From NCBI GenBank assembly GCA_977017575.1, contig CDRNVI010000089.1, positions 62,001 through 126,000 of the forward strand: a DNA stretch of 64,000 nt, given 5' to 3'. The position numbers and the translations under genes are program-made. Below are positions 18,365-28,154 of the stretch, piece after piece. Every line of letters starts with the position of its first letter. The first letter of the stretch is position 1. Origin of the DNA: Paramoeba atlantica (lineage: Eukaryota > Discosea). The notes below the pieces were generated by a model, which did not search any database, was not told where the DNA came from, and saw nothing but the letters and a program-made list of their open reading frames with translations.

Positions 18365-19894
18365 TTAGGAACAAAAAAACCAAGGGTGAGAACAAGCAGC
18401 AGCTACAGAAATGCGATTCTGAGGTTCCGGTTGAAGGAGGTGCAAAAATAAATCACGCCCACCTGAGTCCAAATTAGGAGCTACTTTACTCCACCACTCC
18501 TCATCAATAATTGGTGCTGGCCACTTTGGAAAATGTGAACAAAATCCAGAAAGCTGACAAAGATTTAAGAATTCTGAGTCAATAGGCTGATTAGGCAAGT
18601 GATTGCGAACGTTCCTTTTTGACGTTCCTTTTTGGTTAAAGTTGAATTCATTTTCAGCGTCTGAAGAAATTTGACTCTTTTTCACATCTAAAGAACCACT
18701 TTTACGTGTAGCACGACACGTAAGTCCTGTACCTCCACACTGTGGAGTGCCAAAAAGGTGAAAAATACGAAATAACATTTCAATCTCCGTGTGGGCTGCA
18801 AAAATGGGTCGAGATTTCGGATGGGTTAAGTCATACAGCACACAGCCAAGTGACCACATATCGACTCCTCCCTCATAGACGGTGGAACCCAAGATGACCT
18901 CTGGACAACGATACCATAAAGTAACGACAGTATTTGTAAAGGGCTCGCGAAGCCGATCTTCCCATCGAGACCCCGTCTCCAGACGGCTCAGGTTAAAATC
19001 TGTCAGCTTCGATACCGTAAGATCTGCGTTGAGTAAAATATTATGCGGCTTAATATCGCGATGATAAATCCCATGGAGGTGAAGATGCCGAGTAGCAAAT
19101 AAAAGTTGGTGAAATAGGGATTTGCAAACACTTAACGAAAAATGATTCGGGTGGGTATTTAGCGCACGGCGCAGGTCAAAAGGTAAATATTCAAACACCA
19201 TACAGATGGGACTGGACAACGACGGACGTGATCGAGACTCAGCTCGCACAGATTGACTACGTCGTCTGGAGTTCGTCTCTTCCTTGTGTTGAGGTTTTGC
19301 AGGTGTTAGCACTCGTGTCCATGGGGATTCGACGTCTGAGGATATTATTTCGAACAGCGTTACAATATTAGGATGAGGCGGTAGTGAGCGAAGTATGGCA
19401 CACTCACGAAGGGTTGTGCTTGGAATAAGACAGGGAGAAAAGGAAGGAGTCTTCGGTCGGATGCTAGGTAAGGGACGATCAAATTTTCCTCTCTTCGACA
19501 CATGGAGACGATCGTAGACAAGGTCAACGAATGTAGAGTCGTAATCGTCCGGAGAAGCCGCACTTTCACAGTCATCAGAGAGATAAGAGCTTGAAAGTGA
19601 AGTTTGATCAGAGTAAGAGTACGCGAGGCCTTCGTCGTATTGTAACACATCTTTAGTGAGCGTCTCAAAAGAATCCGGGACTTCTTTACTTGAGCCCGAA
19701 GGTACGGAACTGGCTCTGCGATGGCGCAATACTCTACGCTTTTGACAGTGTAGCTGATCTTCAACAGAAGAGAGTTGAGGTCGAATGACTTTAACAGCCA
19801 CAACGCGGCTGTCATTGGAGCGGTCGCGGCACTTATACACGATACTATAAGTTCCTTCACCCAAGCGAGACAGTTTTTCAAAACGAGCCGGCAT
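18365..19894 (-). CDS. CDK-like protein kinase with DFN instead of DFG
   Basis: The 509-residue protein is a CMGC kinase. The glycine loop is GEGTYSIVYK (12-21), the ATP lysine is K35 (VAVKV), the helix C region is TTLRECAILRSL (about 160) and the catalytic loop is HRDIKPHNILL (about 279). The activation segment ends TLWYRCPEVILGS, as in cyclin-dependent kinases. The magnesium motif reads DFNLSR rather than DFGLAR; the aspartate is kept. A serine-rich insertion of about 110 residues separates the lysine and helix C. A second insertion lies before the C-terminal lobe helix. Activity is likely but the G-to-N change may alter activation-loop dynamics. Its cyclin partner is unknown. The last residues are encoded by a short tandem repeat. 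Confidence 0.88.
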   Translation of the reverse strand: MPARFEKLSRLGEGTYSIVYKCRDRSNDSRVVAVKVIRPQLSSVEDQLHCQKRRVLRHRRASSVPSGSSKEVPDSFETLTKDVLQYDEGLAYSYSDQTSLSSSYLSDDCESAASPDDYDSTFVDLVYDRLHVSKRGKFDRPLPSIRPKTPSFSPCLIPSTTLRECAILRSLPPHPNIVTLFEIISSDVESPWTRVLTPAKPQHKEETNSRRRSQSVRAESRSRPSLSSPICMVFEYLPFDLRRALNTHPNHFSLSVCKSLFHQLLFATRHLHLHGIYHRDIKPHNILLNADLTVSKLTDFNLSRLETGSRWEDRLREPFTNTVVTLWYRCPEVILGSTVYEGGVDMWSLGCVLYDLTHPKSRPIFAAHTEIEMLFRIFHLFGTPQCGGTGLTCRATRKSGSLDVKKSQISSDAENEFNFNQKGTSKRNVRNHLPNQPIDSEFLNLCQLSGFCSHFPKWPAPIIDEEWWSKVAPNLDSGGRDLFLHLLQPEPQNRISVAAACSHPWFFCS

Positions 19895-20151
19895 AAAAAT
19901 TAATTAAGGAACAAAAGTGAAATTCGTTTCAACATGTACAAGAAGTCGGCTACATCGGGCACCTTTTATGACTCGATGCACGCATGTACATGGTCGTCCT
20001 TTATGACGGTCCGCATATTCACGTCCGCTTACCGTTGAATAACTACAGTTGAATAAACATGCGTTTAAAAAAACCTACCCACGAAACCACAAAGTACACA
20101 TCACCTCCACGAAACACACCACCACCTCCGTATCCCCCACCGCCCCCTTCC
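19895..20151. other. Spacer entering skew island 2
   Basis: The spacer is ordinary up to about 20050 and then becomes C-rich and G-poor on the plus strand, continuing unbroken into the 3' end of the bS18m gene. No gene is supported here. Confidence 0.4.
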
Positions 20152-21130
20152 TTAAATCAACTTAAACTCAAACACATTCCTAAACCCAATCCTCTTCTTC
20201 CGATCCGACGCCCACAGAAACGGATTCCTCCTCAACCCCGCCGCCGACATCAACCCCGGCACCTTCGTCTCCTTCGTACTCCCCACCACCCTATGCTCCA
20301 CCCCGGTCAACGGACCCCGTGGCACCTTCCCCTCCTGCCGCCGCTCATAGTTCGTCCGCACCTCATACCCCCCCTCCATCATACGCTGGCTCGGTCGCAC
20401 ACTCGTCATCCCCCGAGCCCTCCGTGCCTCCTCCCTCCCCTCAAAGTACCCTTTAATGCGGTGCGTCTGCAGCCAGTGGAAGCAGAACTGCTCCATGGTC
20501 TGCCGCGTGCTCGCGTGGTCGGGTTCGTAGGCCGCGCAGTAGGCCCGGGGCTTGTCCCGCTGCAGGCGGTGCCAGAACGGGTTGCCGTGCTTCGGGAACA
20601 GCCCGAGGGTCTTGGCCTGGACCACCGCGGCGCAGAGCCGCTTGTGGGCCTCGGGGGAGATCTTGAGCGTGTCCCGGGGGTAGTGGGTCCCGGCGCGGGT
20701 GAGGTACCGCGCAAAGACTTTGGGGTTTTTGAAGTTTAGTTTGAGAAAGGCCTCGGCGTCGGGGGAGGAGAGGTGGTGGGTGTCGTGGTCGAGTAAGGGG
20801 TGGGGCTGGGCGTTACGGAATTGCTGCAGGGCAAGGTCCCCGGTGAGGTCGCCGAGGCGCCAACGGTTCAGGGAACAGAAGAGGTGCTCGTCGGGGAAAC
20901 GGTGGTAGTGGAGCTGGATGGCCTCCCCGGCGAGCCAGCCCTCGGGGCCGCGTTTGCGACCGCGGTACATGGGGGCCTCGAGGGGGGAGGCGGGGTAGGG
21001 GGGGGTGTCGTGTTTGGTGAGAAGGGAGAGGTAGTCGTTCCAGGGTTTGGGGCACGCGGTGAAGTGGGGGAGGGTGTGGAGGTAGCGTGACATGGAGGAG
21101 AGGGGGGGGGCAGAGGGTAAGAAAAGGGAG
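20060..21130. other. GC-rich skew-switch island 2 (spanning bS18m)
   Basis: The plus strand is C-rich from about 20060 to 20500, balanced near 20560-20650, then G-rich from about 20690 to 21130. It covers the whole bS18m gene and spills into both spacers. Both strands stay open in several frames because stop codons are scarce at this composition. Confidence 0.7.
20152..21093 (-). CDS. Mitochondrial small ribosomal subunit protein bS18m
   Basis: The 313-residue protein contains a bS18 core at about 118-167: LNFKNPKVFARYLTRAG, then LKISPEAHKRLCAAVVQA, then KTLGLFP. These match the bacterial S18 order of (I/L)-x-(Y/F)-K-(N/D), R-(F/Y)-(I/L), and the RL-x-x-A-(I/V)-x-x-A-(R/K)-x-L-(G/A)-L-L-P ending. 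Long flanks on both sides explain the size (bacterial S18 is about 75 residues), as is common for mitoribosomal proteins. The gene is almost entirely GC-rich with GC-loaded third positions, unlike its neighbours. A pyrimidine-rich tract without AG again abuts the ATG. Confidence 0.75.
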   Translation of the reverse strand: MSRYLHTLPHFTACPKPWNDYLSLLTKHDTPPYPASPLEAPMYRGRKRGPEGWLAGEAIQLHYHRFPDEHLFCSLNRWRLGDLTGDLALQQFRNAQPHPLLDHDTHHLSSPDAEAFLKLNFKNPKVFARYLTRAGTHYPRDTLKISPEAHKRLCAAVVQAKTLGLFPKHGNPFWHRLQRDKPRAYCAAYEPDHASTRQTMEQFCFHWLQTHRIKGYFEGREEARRARGMTSVRPSQRMMEGGYEVRTNYERRQEGKVPRGPLTGVEHRVVGSTKETKVPGLMSAAGLRRNPFLWASDRKKRIGFRNVFEFKLI

Positions 21131-21267
21131 AGAAACGTAGGGAAGAGTGAGATAAAGCAGATTGGTGAGGACCTTATTGGAGCGCGTAAATTTTCGTAAA
21201 GGGTAGAAGATATGATATTTGGTCATGAAAAGTATTAGATTTACGTCATTGTAGATTCAGCGAAAAG

Positions 21268-23964
21268 TCAGATATCCAGAATGCGTTTTATAGAAAGGTG
21301 ATAGAGTGCCATGCAAGATTCGTAGTGATCGACGAGAAATGAATCGCGTTCCTCCATGAAGGAGTAGTTGTGTTGCAAAATACGGCAAACGTTTGCAAAG
21401 TGTAGTGCTGTTTGACGTTCACGAACTTCTGCACCTTCTCTGCTTCGTGTTTGTCGTTGAAGATTGCGGAAATTCTCCAAGGCACTTTTTTCTTGTATGC
21501 TTTGATTCGCTTTCAACTGCTCCAGTTCATGCAAGACAATCCGATCAAAAGAATTCAAAGAAGCTATATAAAGATTTGTTTTTGTATCCCTCGCTTCTGT
21601 GTACAAGGCTGCCATATTGAAATGAATTAAGCCGCTATTTAGGATATGCGTAAACGCTTTGGCATCTGTCACTCGTGACCTTTCAGGAATTTTAGAGTGG
21701 GTGACAAAACTCGGGACAACGGATAGAACTTGGGAACTTGCTTCGTATTTACGCAGATTTTTCAGAAAAGATGCATTACGAGACTCAAGTTCACGAAGAT
21801 ATTGTTCTCTTGCCTGTAAATGTGCCTTAATTTTTCGCTCCACGTAATATTTCTGCGTCTCAAACAGTGACTCATGTTCAGCAAAGGCAGCGTGCAGCGC
21901 ATCCTGAGTGGATAAGAAATACTGGGCAATTTTGGATGCGGTTTCTAAAGAAAATGAATCCGTAGAAGATTTACTGACCTTGTTATTGACAGTCTGATTT
22001 CCGTAGTCCCTTTTAGAAATTTGCAATGTTGTTTCTTCGTTGTTCCACGGAATTCCTGAAACAGATTTGTCTTCTTCTGAGACCCAGCGCATGAGACCTC
22101 GTCGCACGGATTCTGAAAATAAGGAAGTACGGATGGTGGTGGTGTCGAGTTCTACGGTAGAGCATGTGTCTAAACTTTGGGCCGATGCACGGGACGTTAG
22201 CTGTCTACTCGGAGTGCTCATAGTGCTGCATGGAGGGAAAACATGTCCTATCTTTGAGGCCAGAAGAGGCGATGTAGGACCCGAGGTAGGGGAAGGGGCA
22301 ACCCAACGCATATTCCACAAAGTTGGGTGGGAGCTGGGTGCCTTTACTGCAACTGATAAAGGGTGTGTTGGAAGTGGATGCGTCATGATATTCGATGAAT
22401 GTGAACTTGCGGAACGCGAGACATGTAGAGAAACACTCGCGAGCATATAGTCACATTTTTCGAGCGTCAAGCGGTATAAGGCATCGATACCTGTAACGAT
22501 AACGGAGAGCGAAATTGAAGAAAGATCATGATCAGAAGATATCCATCGAGATTGAGACTGATCTCTATACTGTTGTCCATGAATGAAAGGATTCTTGTTA
22601 ACCGGAATAGAATTCTGTACTTCTCTTGGAAAAACGCTAAAAGCATAATAAAAAAATGTCGACAAATGGGGAGCAGAAGTCCTTGCAGAAGTGTATTTAC
22701 CAACCTCTCTTTCAGTTATACGGTAGATCACATCATTAACTTCGGTAGTGATTTGGTCTTGAATGAGCCGAAAGGAGTCAGAATGATAAGCGTTCGAGTA
22801 TTTTTCCAATTTCCATTCGTGCGGAAAGAATGGCTCCAAGGTTTTGTCCACAACATGATTTTGTTGTCTGCTAAGATATCTTCGTATATCATACAATTTG
22901 TTGAGTAGATGGCGGAGAAAGAGGATTCCAGAATCACTTTCAATTGAAGCAAGAGAAGAGCATACATAATTTTTGTTCACCTGTTGATTGCTACTGTCCG
23001 GAAGGTGTAGGATCTTCTGGTCCACATTGAGTTTTTCGTAAACTGTGGACTTGACCGAATCCAATGAAGGTGAAGCCTCGACCATTTGACATATTCGTAA
23101 CAAATCGTCCAAAATATTAGAAACTGAGAAGTGATTAGGATACCACGGCCTGATATGAATGATCATTGCTTCTCGTTCCGAGACAAGTCTTTGTTGCATC
23201 TCAATAGCGCACACTTCTTCTGACACTGTGAAAATTTGCTCGCTTCTGGCGTGCGAAAAGAGACTGCAAAGACGCGATATATGATCAACAACCTTAGAAA
23301 AACCATGCAGTAAGAGAAAGTGAGAATCAATTTTCGACGAAGAGACGGTGCGCGCTCGAACACATGAAGTTCCAACTCTTCCATACGTAGGAATGGAGTG
23401 CAATCGTGGAGAGTAATCATTCGGCTTTGAAAGCTGAAAGTTCTGTAAAATGGTTTTCTCTGTAAGGTCTTCATTTCGAGGAAATAATATGTGACCGCAC
23501 TCGTCTTCTATACATCGCCCCAATATTTGTACAATACGTGATGCATGTTCCACACTTCGGAAGCACAGATCGGGTTCATGAGATGCGGAACACATTCGAA
23601 GTAGAATGATGTCACGAGTTGGATCGAAAAGCATTTCAGTTATAGAGGAATAGGGAATAAACCTCGTTAGAGCAAGGCGATTCGTAAGCAGACTCGAATG
23701 ATGACGAAAAAGCGCCAAACTATTAGAGGTCAAAAGCAGAATTCTTGATTTCCATTTTTTGTAGCTTGTAAGCTTTTCAACATTTTCAAGTGCGTGCATG
23801 ATGACTTCGGAGGGGCGAATCTTCAGCAATTCTTCTAACATACCACTCATATTTTCAGGAGGAGCTATAAGAGGCAATGTAGACTTAGATGTCGTTCCTG
23901 TCACAGGCTTGAATAGCGAAGATCCATTCCTTTCAACACTGCTGTGCGTGTTAAAATGCGCCAT
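21268..23964 (-). CDS. PH-like domain and coiled-coil protein, unknown
   Basis: The 898-residue protein starts with a probable pleckstrin-homology-like fold at about residues 60-160: YKKWKSRILLLTSNSLALF, then a set of strands (RFIPYSSITEMLFD, IILLRMC) and a helix around HASRIVQILGRCIEDE. The centre is serine-rich and unrecognised. The last 250 residues are charged and helical, fitting a coiled coil (EHESLFETQKYYVERKIKAHL and onward), which suggests a membrane- or cytoskeleton-associated adaptor. The longest frame begins with GTG at 23982; the first ATG is MAHFNTHSS. No named family is recognised. Confidence 0.65.
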   Translation of the reverse strand: MAHFNTHSSVERNGSSLFKPVTGTTSKSTLPLIAPPENMSGMLEELLKIRPSEVIMHALENVEKLTSYKKWKSRILLLTSNSLALFRHHSSLLTNRLALTRFIPYSSITEMLFDPTRDIILLRMCSASHEPDLCFRSVEHASRIVQILGRCIEDECGHILFPRNEDLTEKTILQNFQLSKPNDYSPRLHSIPTYGRVGTSCVRARTVSSSKIDSHFLLLHGFSKVVDHISRLCSLFSHARSEQIFTVSEEVCAIEMQQRLVSEREAMIIHIRPWYPNHFSVSNILDDLLRICQMVEASPSLDSVKSTVYEKLNVDQKILHLPDSSNQQVNKNYVCSSLASIESDSGILFLRHLLNKLYDIRRYLSRQQNHVVDKTLEPFFPHEWKLEKYSNAYHSDSFRLIQDQITTEVNDVIYRITEREVGKYTSARTSAPHLSTFFYYAFSVFPREVQNSIPVNKNPFIHGQQYRDQSQSRWISSDHDLSSISLSVIVTGIDALYRLTLEKCDYMLASVSLHVSRSASSHSSNIMTHPLPTHPLSVAVKAPSSHPTLWNMRWVAPSPTSGPTSPLLASKIGHVFPPCSTMSTPSRQLTSRASAQSLDTCSTVELDTTTIRTSLFSESVRRGLMRWVSEEDKSVSGIPWNNEETTLQISKRDYGNQTVNNKVSKSSTDSFSLETASKIAQYFLSTQDALHAAFAEHESLFETQKYYVERKIKAHLQAREQYLRELESRNASFLKNLRKYEASSQVLSVVPSFVTHSKIPERSRVTDAKAFTHILNSGLIHFNMAALYTEARDTKTNLYIASLNSFDRIVLHELEQLKANQSIQEKSALENFRNLQRQTRSREGAEVRERQTALHFANVCRILQHNYSFMEERDSFLVDHYESCMALYHLSIKRILDI

Positions 23965-24240
23965 AGTAGATCCCAAAGTCACGTTTCGCGACGAATAAAA
24001 TCTCGAATATTACAGAATTACCTTAACAAGAATTTGCAGAATGCTTAGGCCTTTTGTGCAATAAGAAGTTCCAAGACACATTGACTGTAAAAGTTCTCTT
24101 ATGGTAAGATTGTAATAGTCGGACAAAGGTTCTTGCATAAATGCTAAACTATAATTCGATTATAAATTTCTTTGTAAAATTTCATTCGATATCTCAGTGA
24201 TTCAAATACATCCGCGAAGTTCAGCAAAAAAGAATGAAAA
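23965..24240. other. Intergenic spacer
   Basis: AT-rich spacer with no feature recognised. Confidence 0.35.
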
Positions 24241-24963
24241 TTATACTTGTGTATCATCTATTTCATCGCTTTCAAAATCGGATTCCGGAAAATCTTCTGC
24301 ACCGTCAAATAAAGACCAATCGGTGTTTCGCAAGGATGATTGAAACAGCTCACGACCAGTAAGTCTTTTATTGATACCATTTTCCTCTACAGACGACGAT
24401 CCCATCTCCTTGTCAAACTTTACTTTCCAGTCGGAAAATAATGCTGATGTACAAGGAGTACCTACCCGAATAGTAGGATCGTCCTTATGATCCAACATTT
24501 CACTTTCTTCCAAGGAATTCTCAGAGGGCTCCTCCTCCTCCGTGGCTGATACATTATCACAGCATGACAAAAGCGTGAGCACCGCAGGTGAGCCTAGCAT
24601 ATCGTTCGATAGACTTTGTAAACGACTTTGAAGCTCGAATTCTTTTTTTGTTGTCGTTTTCGACAATGAAAGAACAGATATCTTAACTACATCGTTCTCC
24701 GGATATTCAGAAGGGAACTCAAACCTTATTTGATGGACAGCAAGAGAAATGGTAAAACAAATCGGCGGAACGATGTGTAGAACACCATTCGAGGTGTTCA
24801 AGCTCAATAATGCTCGGGCATCCTCAATATTTAACTTGTCAGTAAGATCAGATTCCCACTCAGCGACAACTTCTTTAGTTTCACTAAGAATCAGAATTTC
24901 TTCAGGAAAAATCGAAAGAAGAGACTCAAGCTCAGAACATTGCAGTTCATAATTTAATCCCAT
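24241..24963 (-). CDS. RWD-domain protein
   Basis: The 240-residue protein has an RWD domain in its first 120 residues. ELQCSELESLLSIFPEEIL gives the opening helix, and IRFEFPSEYPENDVVKISV carries the YP turn that marks the RWD/UBC-like fold. The rest is acidic and low in complexity (EEEEPSENSLEESE and the end DFESDEIDD). RWD domains mediate protein-protein contact in GCN2, RWDD1/Gir2 and RWDD proteins. The acidic tail recalls Gir2/RWDD1, but the match is not specific enough to name it. Confidence 0.75.
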   Translation of the reverse strand: MGLNYELQCSELESLLSIFPEEILILSETKEVVAEWESDLTDKLNIEDARALLSLNTSNGVLHIVPPICFTISLAVHQIRFEFPSEYPENDVVKISVLSLSKTTTKKEFELQSRLQSLSNDMLGSPAVLTLLSCCDNVSATEEEEPSENSLEESEMLDHKDDPTIRVGTPCTSALFSDWKVKFDKEMGSSSVEENGINKRLTGRELFQSSLRNTDWSLFDGAEDFPESDFESDEIDDTQV

Positions 24964-25093
24964 AGTCTAGTATGTATTTTCTATAGAGGCATCTAAAACA
25001 TTAGCTCTAAAGTTTTATAAAAATTAGCAAAATGACATGCATCATAAAACCTAAGTCAAAACTAAAAACACACCTCGTTAAATACATGTCGCG

Positions 25094-26134
25094 TTATGCT
25101 TTTGAAAATGATTTGAAAGTATTCGAAAACCATGGAATAGAGGACAATTCAATATCATTGTATAGAGCACGAGGAACAGTATCAAAAGTTTGTTTTCTCA
25201 CAGGCGAAGGAGAGTCGTTGAAATCTTTATACGGACTGTTGTTTTCCCAATTGCTGCTTGAACATTTTTGAGGAGTACACTTTACACCAGTACCGACAGA
25301 ATCATCACCGTACTCCAGAGTTGTGTATTTATCGAGAAAATCTTCTTTTCGGAAACTTGGAATTGAAGTGGAAGCGGTAAATTGATTTAAACCAGGGACG
25401 AAATGTTTCGTCGGACTTACCGTTGAAGACTGTGAAGAAGGTTCCAAAATTTCTTTGTGCGGAAAAGTTATATATTTTTTTGATGCCCGTGTTCGCGCAA
25501 CATCGCCCGTTAGTCTAGAAGCATCTAGCCATAACTTAGGGGCTGCACGCTTGATTTCCAAGGAAGTACTTTCAAGCACATAAAAAAGAAGTTTAGAATA
25601 GGAATGCTCCGTATTATTAGTCTGTAACAAAGACTTCAAGATGTTTCGAGGTATTTGAATAGCTTTCCCGATTGCATCATCTGGAGAGTAACCAATTTGA
25701 GACGCCATATGCACTAATGCGTGCACTACACATGGATAATTGCCGGCTTCAGACGCGATAAGTCCAGCGATGAATTCAGTAAGTGGGCTACATTTTTCTA
25801 CACGTTTCGTCCGCGAGAGTACATCACCTTTGCTGCGTCGAAATTGAGCAATAGTACTCGAACCTATGGGCAAATGCTCTTTTTCCTGTTGCTGTGCAAG
25901 GTAACCATAATATGGTATCATTGAAATTGCGCTAGAGAGACCGTAATCACTGGATTGTACTCTACGAGCGGCGAGCGCGATACATATTTGTTCTGTTTTG
26001 GGGGAGTGAAGAATACGAAACCCTTTCCCCATACGTTTGTTCGAACGCTGAACAATCGAGTACAAATGAGAGGCCAGATCTAGAATGTCGTTCGGAACGG
26101 AGTAAGTCAAGGCGTTATTGATTTCGGAATTCAT
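25094..26134 (-). CDS. Hypothetical protein, possibly a helical cyclin-like fold
   Basis: The 346-residue protein is not recognised. Residues 1-200 are predicted by eye to be helical: ICIALAARRVQSSDYGLSSA, then LTEFIAGLIASEAGNYPCVV. The alternation recalls helical bundles such as the TFIIB/ORC6 cyclin fold, but no signature confirms this. The second half is serine- and lysine-rich and probably disordered. It sits cleanly between the RWD gene and the non-coding island on the same strand. Confidence 0.6.
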   Translation of the reverse strand: MNSEINNALTYSVPNDILDLASHLYSIVQRSNKRMGKGFRILHSPKTEQICIALAARRVQSSDYGLSSAISMIPYYGYLAQQQEKEHLPIGSSTIAQFRRSKGDVLSRTKRVEKCSPLTEFIAGLIASEAGNYPCVVHALVHMASQIGYSPDDAIGKAIQIPRNILKSLLQTNNTEHSYSKLLFYVLESTSLEIKRAAPKLWLDASRLTGDVARTRASKKYITFPHKEILEPSSQSSTVSPTKHFVPGLNQFTASTSIPSFRKEDFLDKYTTLEYGDDSVGTGVKCTPQKCSSSNWENNSPYKDFNDSPSPVRKQTFDTVPRALYNDIELSSIPWFSNTFKSFSKA

Positions 26135-26335
26135 AATAGATCTTCAAAATGCATCAGCATACGGTATGTATAATGTATAGTACTTTCTATGCAGAACGAT
26201 GATGCACCATAAAAACAGTTCTACCTTTATAAAAAAAATAGTACTTTGAAATCAATAAATAGAAGCAAGCAAAAAATACCCAAATTGCGCAATGTTTTTG
26301 CGTATACTTTTAATTGAGTCTGTGCAACTCTTGGC

Positions 26336-26864
26336 TGTCACGAAACGTCACGCGTAGCCACATTATCCTGCTTTTTCAGGTCGCCGTAGTGGTCAAAAAT
26401 TGATCTTAAAAATTCAGAAATCGGAGGCCCAGACTCTATAGCCTATAATAGGGTGTGTCCAGGAAGGGTCATTTTTCGCTTTATTTCATGGAAGAAAATC
26501 TCTCCCACGACCGTCTTGATCCGCCACCCAGGTTGTCACCCAGAAGGCTTGATGATCGGGTGAATGTGAAAGCTACAGGGTTGTCCGGGTTGGCCGCTGG
26601 CTCCGCCAGAAGATTGCGCCTCCTTCGAGAAGTTGTAATTTGAAGGATGACACGTCAGGCCCCTCGGAGACGGTTGAGGATGCGAGGGCCGAATGCCTCT
26701 GCCAATTTCCGCTTGTTCGAGGCGGCACTGGCATGTTTAACAACTACGGGTACAGGATCTGCTCTGCGGACGTTCCGTGTCGCTCCTGCAGACCAGAAAG
26801 GGTATTCTAGCTAGGGCCTCGACTTGTCCTCGTAAAGCTCAATTTTGTCACGAAACGGCACGCG
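26336..26864. ncRNA. Candidate structured non-coding RNA or mobile relic, flanked by 19-bp repeats
   Basis: Positions 26450-26830 are GC-rich inside an otherwise AT-rich 1-kb spacer, and no frame codes convincingly. Nested hairpins are visible, for example TGCCA...CCGC...GCGG...TGGCA at about 26698-26731 and CCTC...GAGG at about 26660-26686. A 19-nt direct repeat (TGTCACGAAACG-T/G-CACGCG, one mismatch) brackets the block at 26336-26354 and 26846-26864. It could be a host RNA (RNase P, SRP, telomerase or snoRNA) or a short mobile element whose insertion duplicated its target. No known RNA signature was matched and the strand is not known. Confidence 0.4.
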
Positions 26865-27154
26865 ATGATAGCACAGACTCCAATGTTATGATCAAACATG
26901 AGGGAAGAAATGATAAAAAGATAGATAAAGTCCTGTAATCAGAAACATGAAGAATTCAACTATGATTTTAGATTTCACAATTTAGGTACTAATCCGACTA
27001 GTGAGTCTAAATGTGAAACTAGTCTTGCGAAAAGGCGGGTATAAACTAACTTTTCGTATCGAAATTCCACAAGTTACAAAGGTGTAGCTGCACTCAACTC
27101 GTCCTTTTCAGGTGCGCAGACGGAGAAATATCGTCTGTCTCCCAATTTAAAGTG

Positions 27155-28069
27155 TCATAGTCGGACAAAGTAAGGAGAATTCATTAGTTCGCGGTGCTCT
27201 TTCTGATTCCATGCCACGTAAGGATATTGGACAACGTATGAGGGACTAACAATCCAAAACTGAAGCGGTAGTATTTCTACCAATGGAGGAGAACAGCACG
27301 ATCGCGAATCGTGACTATCCACTGAAAAAGCTGTATCCGTACTTTCGCGTGTACCCGTGGAGCAGGATGATTGAGATGACTTTAATGTTCGGGAAGAACC
27401 AACGTTATCCCCCATTTTGGTTAAGATACGCGACCTAGTAAAGGCTACGGAATCCTCGTCATCAATACCATTTTCGTATCTACGTATTTCGAACCAACGT
27501 TCCAGATTTTTATTATCACTGATGGGAAAGAAAATCGAGGGATTCCAAGAGTTCTCTTCGCATTCTTTTAAAGCTAATGAATGCGCGGTAAATTTTGTCG
27601 ACATTTTGTCACAAATAATTCCAAGACTATTTTCGGTACTTGCAATAATGATGTCCGTTAGCGTGCGAGCTTTGACTTCTGGAACTTTTTGGGTGAAAAT
27701 TTTATTAGAGGTACAGGCGAAATTCCCATCTTTTTCTTCGACTTTATGATCTTCGAACACCTTTCGCATTCGTTGGGCTCTGATGTATCTCTCGACACAA
27801 AATATTATGCACGATTCTGTATCAAAATGCGACTTATCTTTTCCGCATATTTGAACGGTTGTCAAGTCGGAAGGTGAAAGCCCAAAACTTTGAAGGAAAG
27901 AAGTGTGATCTGAAGCTAAATCTGGATGCAGAAACACAGCATAACCTCGTTTCAAAACCTTTTTAACCCTTTTTATGGACGAATTTTGAGATGAACGAAA
28001 GCGGAAAGGGCAAACATAAAACCTTGAAGACAAAGGGAGTGTGAACGTGGGATGAAAGAGTCGAGGCAT
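27155..28069 (-). CDS. Hypothetical protein, possibly mitochondrial
   Basis: The 304-residue protein is not recognised. The N terminus (MPRLFHPTFTLPLSSRFYVC, rich in Arg, Ser and aromatic residues with no acidic residue in the first 35) fits a mitochondrial targeting sequence. A middle part around GYAVFLHPDLASDHTSFLQ may be folded; residues about 200-260 are serine-rich. The C terminus has YVAWNQKEHRELMNSPYFVRL, which looks conserved but belongs to no family I know. It lies just downstream of the transposon cluster. Confidence 0.55.
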   Translation of the reverse strand: MPRLFHPTFTLPLSSRFYVCPFRFRSSQNSSIKRVKKVLKRGYAVFLHPDLASDHTSFLQSFGLSPSDLTTVQICGKDKSHFDTESCIIFCVERYIRAQRMRKVFEDHKVEEKDGNFACTSNKIFTQKVPEVKARTLTDIIIASTENSLGIICDKMSTKFTAHSLALKECEENSWNPSIFFPISDNKNLERWFEIRRYENGIDDEDSVAFTRSRILTKMGDNVGSSRTLKSSQSSCSTGTRESTDTAFSVDSHDSRSCCSPPLVEILPLQFWIVSPSYVVQYPYVAWNQKEHRELMNSPYFVRL

Positions 28070-28154
28070 TACAAAGTTCGATAGTGCAAAGCGTACATTA
28101 TTGTGTGAGATAGTGTTGGTGCTTTAACCATGGAGAACATGCGTACGCTATTTA

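Noticed and set aside
25094-26134. ORC6-like assignment
   Set aside because: Only a helical impression supports it; no family signature could be pointed to.
26560-26700. Possible U6 or U3 snRNA (GGATGACACG and TTGATGATC words)
   Set aside because: The isolated words match, but the U6 ACAGAGA box and the U3 box order are absent.
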